Below are positions 14,612 through 17,768 of a stretch of DNA of 17,768 bases, one piece after another (within the stretch, counting starts at the first letter, position 1; every line of letters starts with the position of its first letter). Origin of the DNA: JACCXJ01 sp052387115 (GTDB lineage Bacteria; Pseudomonadota; Gammaproteobacteria; JACCXJ01); the NCBI GenBank assembly GCA_052387115.1, contig JBQTJM010000227.1, positions 1 through 17,768 of the forward strand, given 5' to 3'. The translations under genes were made by a program, and so were the position numbers. The notes beneath the pieces are model-generated. The model did no database searches. It saw nothing but the letters and a program-made list of their open reading frames with translations, and had not been told where the DNA came from.

Positions 14612-14719
14612 CACTGTGATCGCCTCACTGCGATGCCCTACTGTGATCGCCCCGCGATCCCCCCACTTTGATTGCCCCACTTTGATCGCCCCACTGTGAT
14701 CGCCCTACTGTGATCGAGG
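14612..14719. repeat. Minisatellite of 14-bp repeats between the two ketosynthase genes
   Basis: Consensus CACTGTGATCGCCC. Units are at 14612-14625, 14626-14638 (diverged), 14639-14652, a shortened unit 14653-14663, 14664-14677, 14678-14691, 14692-14705 and a last one from 14706 running into coding sequence. A related AGTGATCGCCT precedes at 14587-14597. The last unit supplies the GTG start codon (14710) and second codon ATC of the next gene. The 14-bp period is not a multiple of three, and the block is not translated in frame with either gene. Confidence 0.85.
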
Positions 14720-15504
14720 TTCACCTGCACGGCATCGGCCTCCTGGGTCCGGGCCTTCTGGGCTATACCGATGACAGTCGCGCGCTCCTGACCGGCCAGC
14801 GTCTCCACCGCTTCGAGCCCACGCCGGACCCGGTCGCCCCGCTCCTGCCCCCGAACGAACGCCGCCGGAGCAGCGCCTTGGTGCGCCATGCCCTCGCCGT
14901 TGCCGAGGAGGCGATGCGTGCGGCCGCCGTCGATGCAGCCGATTTGGCGACCGTGTTCGCCTCCTCCGGAGGCGAGTATGCGATCCTCGATCGGATCTGC
15001 GCCGCGCTCGCGAGCCCGGAGCGGGCCCTCTCGCCTACCCTGTTCCACCACTCGGTGCACAACGCCGCGGCCGGTTACTTTGCCATCGCCACCGGGTCGC
15101 GGCGTTCCTCGACGGCGCTCGCCGCCTACGATGCGACCTTCGCCGCCGGGCTTATCGAGGCGGCCGCCCTGGTGGCGGCGGAGGCGCACCCGGTGTTGTT
15201 CGTGGCCTATGATCTCCCGCCCCCGGAGCCCTTGTATCCGGCCAGGCCCTTGTGCGCGCCCTTCGCGCTGGCGCTCGTCCTCGGGGGGAGCAGGAACGGC
15301 GTCATGGCACGCCTCCAGGTGGACCTGTGCGACCACGACACCCCGGTGACGGGCCTATCCGATCCGTCTCTCGATGCCCTCTGCCGCGGCAATCCCGCGG
15401 CGCGAGGCCTGCCCTTGCTTGCCGCTGTCGCGCGCGGCGCGGCCGAGCGAGTGGTGTTCGAGTACCTGGAGGACCGGCACCTCGCCGTCCGGATCTCGTC
15501 ATGA
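14710..15504 (+). CDS. Ketosynthase-like chain-length factor (ApeC-like, Ketoacyl-synt_2 family)
   Basis: The 264-residue protein has the beta-ketoacyl synthase N-terminal-like fold (PF13723 type) but no nucleophilic cysteine. Where TACSS would be, it reads FHHSVHNAAAGYFAIATG (112-129). Other landmarks are VFASSGGEYAILDRI (82-96) and FVAYDLP. In APE systems such subunits (ApeC) pair with the active ketosynthase and determine chain length, like the KS-beta of type II polyketide systems. The start is a GTG embedded in the last unit of the 14-bp repeat array, with no Shine-Dalgarno sequence in front, which is odd for this otherwise tightly coupled operon. The first in-frame ATG lies far inside the fold. 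The stop overlaps the following ATG (ATGA). Confidence 0.84.
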   Translation: MIEVHLHGIGLLGPGLLGYTDDSRALLTGQRLHRFEPTPDPVAPLLPPNERRRSSALVRHALAVAEEAMRAAAVDAADLATVFASSGGEYAILDRICAALASPERALSPTLFHHSVHNAAAGYFAIATGSRRSSTALAAYDATFAAGLIEAAALVAAEAHPVLFVAYDLPPPEPLYPARPLCAPFALALVLGGSRNGVMARLQVDLCDHDTPVTGLSDPSLDALCRGNPAARGLPLLAAVARGAAERVVFEYLEDRHLAVRISS

Positions 15505-15962
15505 TGGTCCATCGCGAGCTGCGCGCGTATGTGCCTCATTCCGGCGCCATGTGTCTCTTGGGGACCGTGGAGTCCTGCGATAAGACGCTCATCCGCTGTA
15601 CGGCGACCTCCCACCTCGACCCGGCCAATCCACTCCGGCGCGCGGGGGTCCTGTGGGCGATCTGTGGGTTGGAGTACGCCGCCCAGACCATGGCCGTGCA
15701 CCTATCTCTGGCATCCGGGTGCCGCGGGCAGCCCCGGACCGGCCTCCTGGGCGAGGTCCGGGAACTGAGGCTGGAAACCGGGCGGCTCGACGAGGTCGCT
15801 GCCCCGCTGTCGATCGAGGCCACCCGGATCCTCGATGACGACCGACGTGCGATGTATCGCTTTCGCGTGGCGGCGGGCGGGCGCGAGATCCTTTCCGGAC
15901 GCGCCTCCGTGTTTCTCGATTACCCCGAGGGGTGTGTGAATAGATCCGGGGGGCGGCGATGA
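15501..15962 (+). CDS. ApeP-like 3-hydroxyacyl-ACP dehydratase (hotdog fold)
   Basis: The ATG at 15501, overlapping the previous stop codon, gives 153 residues. A longer reading of the same frame begins inside the preceding gene and is not credible. The family motifs are VPHSGAMCLLGTV (11-23), with the probable catalytic His13, and GLEYAAQTMAVH (56-67), with the probable acid Glu58 on the central helix. IRCTATSHLDPANPLRRAG lies between them. RASVFLDYP near the end is the last strand. This is the FabA-like dehydratase class described from APE clusters, expected to work with the ketoreductase and the ApeI-like enzyme to form conjugated double bonds. Its stop overlaps the ketoreductase ATG by 4 bases. 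Confidence 0.88.
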   Translation: MMVHRELRAYVPHSGAMCLLGTVESCDKTLIRCTATSHLDPANPLRRAGVLWAICGLEYAAQTMAVHLSLASGCRGQPRTGLLGEVRELRLETGRLDEVAAPLSIEATRILDDDRRAMYRFRVAAGGREILSGRASVFLDYPEGCVNRSGGRR

Positions 15963-16678
15963 AACGCGCCCTGGTCACGGGCGCGAGCGGGCCGATCGGT
16001 GCGGTTATCTGCCAAGCGCTGGCGCACAGCGGAATGGAGGTAGTGGTCCATGCCCACCGCCGTGCGGATCGAGCCGCGGCGCTGGCACAGGCGATCCGAG
16101 AGGCCGGTGGGGCCGCGTGCAGCGTGGCCTTCGATGTGACCGATCGTGCGGCCGCGGGATCGGCGCTCGCCGCCGTGCTCGACGGCGGTCCCATCCAGGT
16201 CCTGGTCAACAATGCCGGGATCCACGCCGACGCGCCCTTGGCGGGCATGCGCCACGAGCAATGGACCTCCGTCATCGCCGTGTCACTGCACGGGTTTTTC
16301 AATGTCACCCAGCCGCTCCTGTTACCGATGATGGCGACGCGCTGGGGGCGGATCGTCTCCATCTCGTCGGTCGCGGGGCGCATCGGTAACCGCGGCCAGG
16401 CTAACTACGCCGCCGCCAAGTCGGGGCTGCAAGGGGCCTCGCGCTCGCTCGCCTTGGAGCTGGCGTCGCGGGGCGTCACGGTCAACATCGTGGCCCCTGG
16501 GATCATCGACTCGCCCGCCACCCAGGAAGCCTTCCCCGCAGAGCGGATCGCGGCGTTGGTCCCCATGAAACGGGGCGGGCGGCCCGAGGAGGTCGCGGCG
16601 CTGGTCGCCTTCCTTTGCTCCGACCAGGCCGCCTATATCACCGGCCAGGTGATCGGCATCGATGGGGGCATGGCGTGA
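15959..16678 (+). CDS. fabG: 3-ketoacyl-ACP reductase (FabG/ApeQ-like SDR)
   Basis: This 239-residue short-chain dehydrogenase reduces 3-ketoacyl-ACP to 3-hydroxyacyl-ACP with NADPH. Visible are the cofactor motif TGASGPIG (7-14), NNAG (84-87), the catalytic serine in SISSVAG (134-140), Tyr150 and Lys154 in YAAAKSG, and the C-terminal GQVIGIDGGMA. HAHRRAD after the second strand suggests NADPH preference. The catalytic-tetrad asparagine, usually NLxGxFN in FabG, appears here as SLHGFFN with Ser109. It overlaps the dehydratase gene by ATGA, and its stop overlaps a GTG that could start a micro-ORF. It serves the polyene extension cycle of this operon and need not be the housekeeping FabG. Confidence 0.93.
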   Translation: MKRALVTGASGPIGAVICQALAHSGMEVVVHAHRRADRAAALAQAIREAGGAACSVAFDVTDRAAAGSALAAVLDGGPIQVLVNNAGIHADAPLAGMRHEQWTSVIAVSLHGFFNVTQPLLLPMMATRWGRIVSISSVAGRIGNRGQANYAAAKSGLQGASRSLALELASRGVTVNIVAPGIIDSPATQEAFPAERIAALVPMKRGGRPEEVAALVAFLCSDQAAYITGQVIGIDGGMA

Positions 16679-16806
16679 CGCAGAACGGCGATTACTGGGC
16701 CACGATCCGGTCCTATCTCACGAGGCCCCAGTCATTGCCTAGCCGCACGGAATTGCCTACCCTGTCCCGGCTGGCGGCTGTTCCGTCAAGGGGGGTGGGG
16801 GTATGA
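16675..16806 (+). CDS. Coupled 43-codon micro-ORF of unknown function
   Basis: A GTG at 16675 overlaps the ketoreductase stop codon (GTGA), and the TGA at 16804-16806 overlaps the ATG of the next gene (ATGA). The 43 residues (N-terminal VTQNGDYWATIRSYLTRPQS, then LPSRTELPTLSR) fill the whole 124-bp space. I recognise no family, and there is no signal or membrane segment. Overlap at both ends is the pattern of every real junction in this operon except the repeat-filled one, which favours translation. The alternative is a remnant of a deleted larger gene, or a leader ORF that keeps ribosomes moving to the next gene. The sequence TCAAGGGGGGTGGGGG at its end also contains the ribosome-binding site of the next gene. 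Confidence 0.4.
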   Translation: MTQNGDYWATIRSYLTRPQSLPSRTELPTLSRLAAVPSRGVGV

Positions 16807-17768
16807 ACAAGGTGCTGGTCACCGGCGGGGGGGACATCCTCGACTACCACGTGATCAAACGCTTGAACGAGCGCGGGATCCGCCCGCGTTCGCTGGTGCT
16901 TCCGGGCAGCGACACCACGTATATCAAGCGCCTCTCGGTGGACCCCATGGGCGAGATCACCGCGTCCGGCGACCTGGCGGCGGCGGTGCAAGGGATGGAC
17001 ACCGTGGTGCACATGGCCTATGAGGTCAAACCCGGAGGGACGCTCGAGGACATGCACGAGGTCAACGTGGTCGGGACGCGCAAGCTGCTCGATGCCGCGC
17101 AGGCCGCCGGCGTCACGCGCGTGGTCGCGACCAGCAGCGCCCTCACGGTCGGCGTCCACCGTGATCCGGCACCCCTGGACGAGGACGCGGAGTGGGCCGT
17201 ACACAAGATCGATCTGCCCTATGCGGAGTCCCGCCGCGAGGCGGAGCAGTTGGCGCTGTCGCGCTCGCGGCCCGGCTTCGAGGTGGTAGTAGTGGCGCCG
17301 GCCCTGACCATCGGCCCGGAGGACTTCGGCCCGGCCCCCGGCGGGAGCCTCATCAAGCGCGTGGTCGCAGGGCGTTTCGTGCCCACGGTCGACGTGGGCG
17401 TGGGCTGCGTCGACGTGCGCGATTTCGCCGACGGCGTCCTGCTCGCGGCGGAGCGCGGCCGTCCCGGCCAGCGTTACGTCCTATGTGCCCACAACCCCAC
17501 CCTGAAGGACTTGGTCGCAGAGGTGGCCGCCATCGCCGGGACCCGGGCACGTACCTGGCACCTGCCGCGGTGGCTGCCCCGCGTGCTGGTCGCTGCCCTC
17601 GTCTTTTGGTCCCGGATCCGGCGCAAAACGCCGCCGGTACCGCCCGCTATTGCGAAGCTCATAGGCCGCTACGGCTGGTACGACGCCCGCCGAATGCGCG
17701 ACGACCTCGGCTGGCGACCGCGGCCCCTGCACGAGACCCTCGCCGACACGGTGCGCTGGTTTCGGGAG
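16803..17768 (+). CDS. HpnA/dihydroflavonol-reductase-like extended SDR protein (3' end beyond the window)
   Basis: Translation from the ATG at 16803 stays open for 322 codons to the last base, so the gene is cut by the window end. The length and the C-terminal DLGWRPRPLHETLADTVRWF suggest only a few residues are missing. It resembles NAD(P)-dependent epimerase/dehydratases of the HpnA/DFR group, with MDTVVHMAY (65-73), NVVGTRKLLDAAQAAGV (88-104), VVATSSALTVG and GRPGQRYVLCAHNPTL. Two key motifs are altered. The glycine-rich TGxxGxxG loop reads TGGGDILD, with Asp11 and Asp14 at the glycine positions. The catalytic YxxxK reads YAESR (Tyr140, Arg144). A G-rich ribosome-binding site precedes it. 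Reduced or changed catalysis is inferred. A hydrophobic stretch at 258-270 might touch the membrane. Confidence 0.8.
   Translation, partial: MNKVLVTGGGDILDYHVIKRLNERGIRPRSLVLPGSDTTYIKRLSVDPMGEITASGDLAAAVQGMDTVVHMAYEVKPGGTLEDMHEVNVVGTRKLLDAAQAAGVTRVVATSSALTVGVHRDPAPLDEDAEWAVHKIDLPYAESRREAEQLALSRSRPGFEVVVVAPALTIGPEDFGPAPGGSLIKRVVAGRFVPTVDVGVGCVDVRDFADGVLLAAERGRPGQRYVLCAHNPTLKDLVAEVAAIAGTRARTWHLPRWLPRVLVAALVFWSRIRRKTPPVPPAIAKLIGRYGWYDARRMRDDLGWRPRPLHETLADTVRWFRE

Noticed and set aside
14612..14719. 14-bp repeats considered as a CRISPR array or iteron origin
   Set aside because: Units are directly adjacent without spacers, and no replication or cas gene is nearby. Their place between two operon genes fits a minisatellite.
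15252..15962. Longer 236-codon reading of the ApeP-like gene
   Set aside because: The extra N terminus lies wholly within the chain-length factor gene in another frame and lacks family similarity. The ATG at 15501 gives the family length and an ATGA overlap.

Overview
The window is about 17.8 kb of GC-rich DNA, probably from a gammaproteobacterium. The evidence for that is the set of proteobacterial housekeeping proteins (CysM, RlmD, glutathione reductase, a DUF1244 protein) and an aryl-polyene (APE)-type fatty-acid operon. The species cannot be named from sequence alone. Most genes are GC-rich, but the first ~1.8 kb is visibly lower in GC and reads as an accessory patch.

Left region (1-1840): a ChpS/ChpB (MazEF superfamily) toxin-antitoxin pair with its own promoter and a palindrome over the -35 element. 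It is followed by a decayed stretch with two near-identical ~150-bp direct repeats. Between the repeats lies a HicB-type antitoxin gene whose 3' end is replaced by an inverted copy of the repeat terminus.

Housekeeping region (1841-6708): cysM, a DnaQ-like/PolB-type 3'-5' exonuclease, rlmD (GTG start right behind a strong hairpin) and a DUF1244 gene all run rightward. A glutathione reductase gene converges on them from the minus strand.

Middle region (6964-10460): one large gene encodes a 995-residue secreted protease. It has a subtilase/sedolisin-like domain with Glu in place of the usual subtilisin His, two DUF11 domains and an RTX calcium-binding tail. It ends in a textbook terminator followed directly by a run of ten G. 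A small two-helix membrane protein lies on the minus strand, and then a 97-bp element with perfect 28-bp inverted ends.

Right region (10460-17768, open at the right edge): a compact operon with mostly overlapping start and stop codons. The order is ACP, AMP-dependent acyl ligase (ApeH-like), small hotdog dehydratase (ApeI-like), LpxL/HtrB-type acyltransferase, ketosynthase (ApeO-like), ketosynthase-like chain-length partner (ApeC-like), dehydratase (ApeP-like), ketoreductase (ApeQ/FabG-like), a coupled 43-codon micro-ORF and a HpnA-like SDR reductase/epimerase cut by the window edge. Together these could load a starter acid, extend it by repeated ketosynthase/ketoreductase/dehydratase cycles to a polyene acyl chain, and transfer it to a membrane lipid. 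The lyase, methyltransferase, exporter, LolA-like, thioesterase and second ACP genes usual in APE clusters are not in the window. The most unusual structures here are a 14-bp minisatellite separating the two ketosynthase genes and containing the second gene's start codon, the coupled micro-ORF, and the SDR with degraded cofactor and catalytic motifs.
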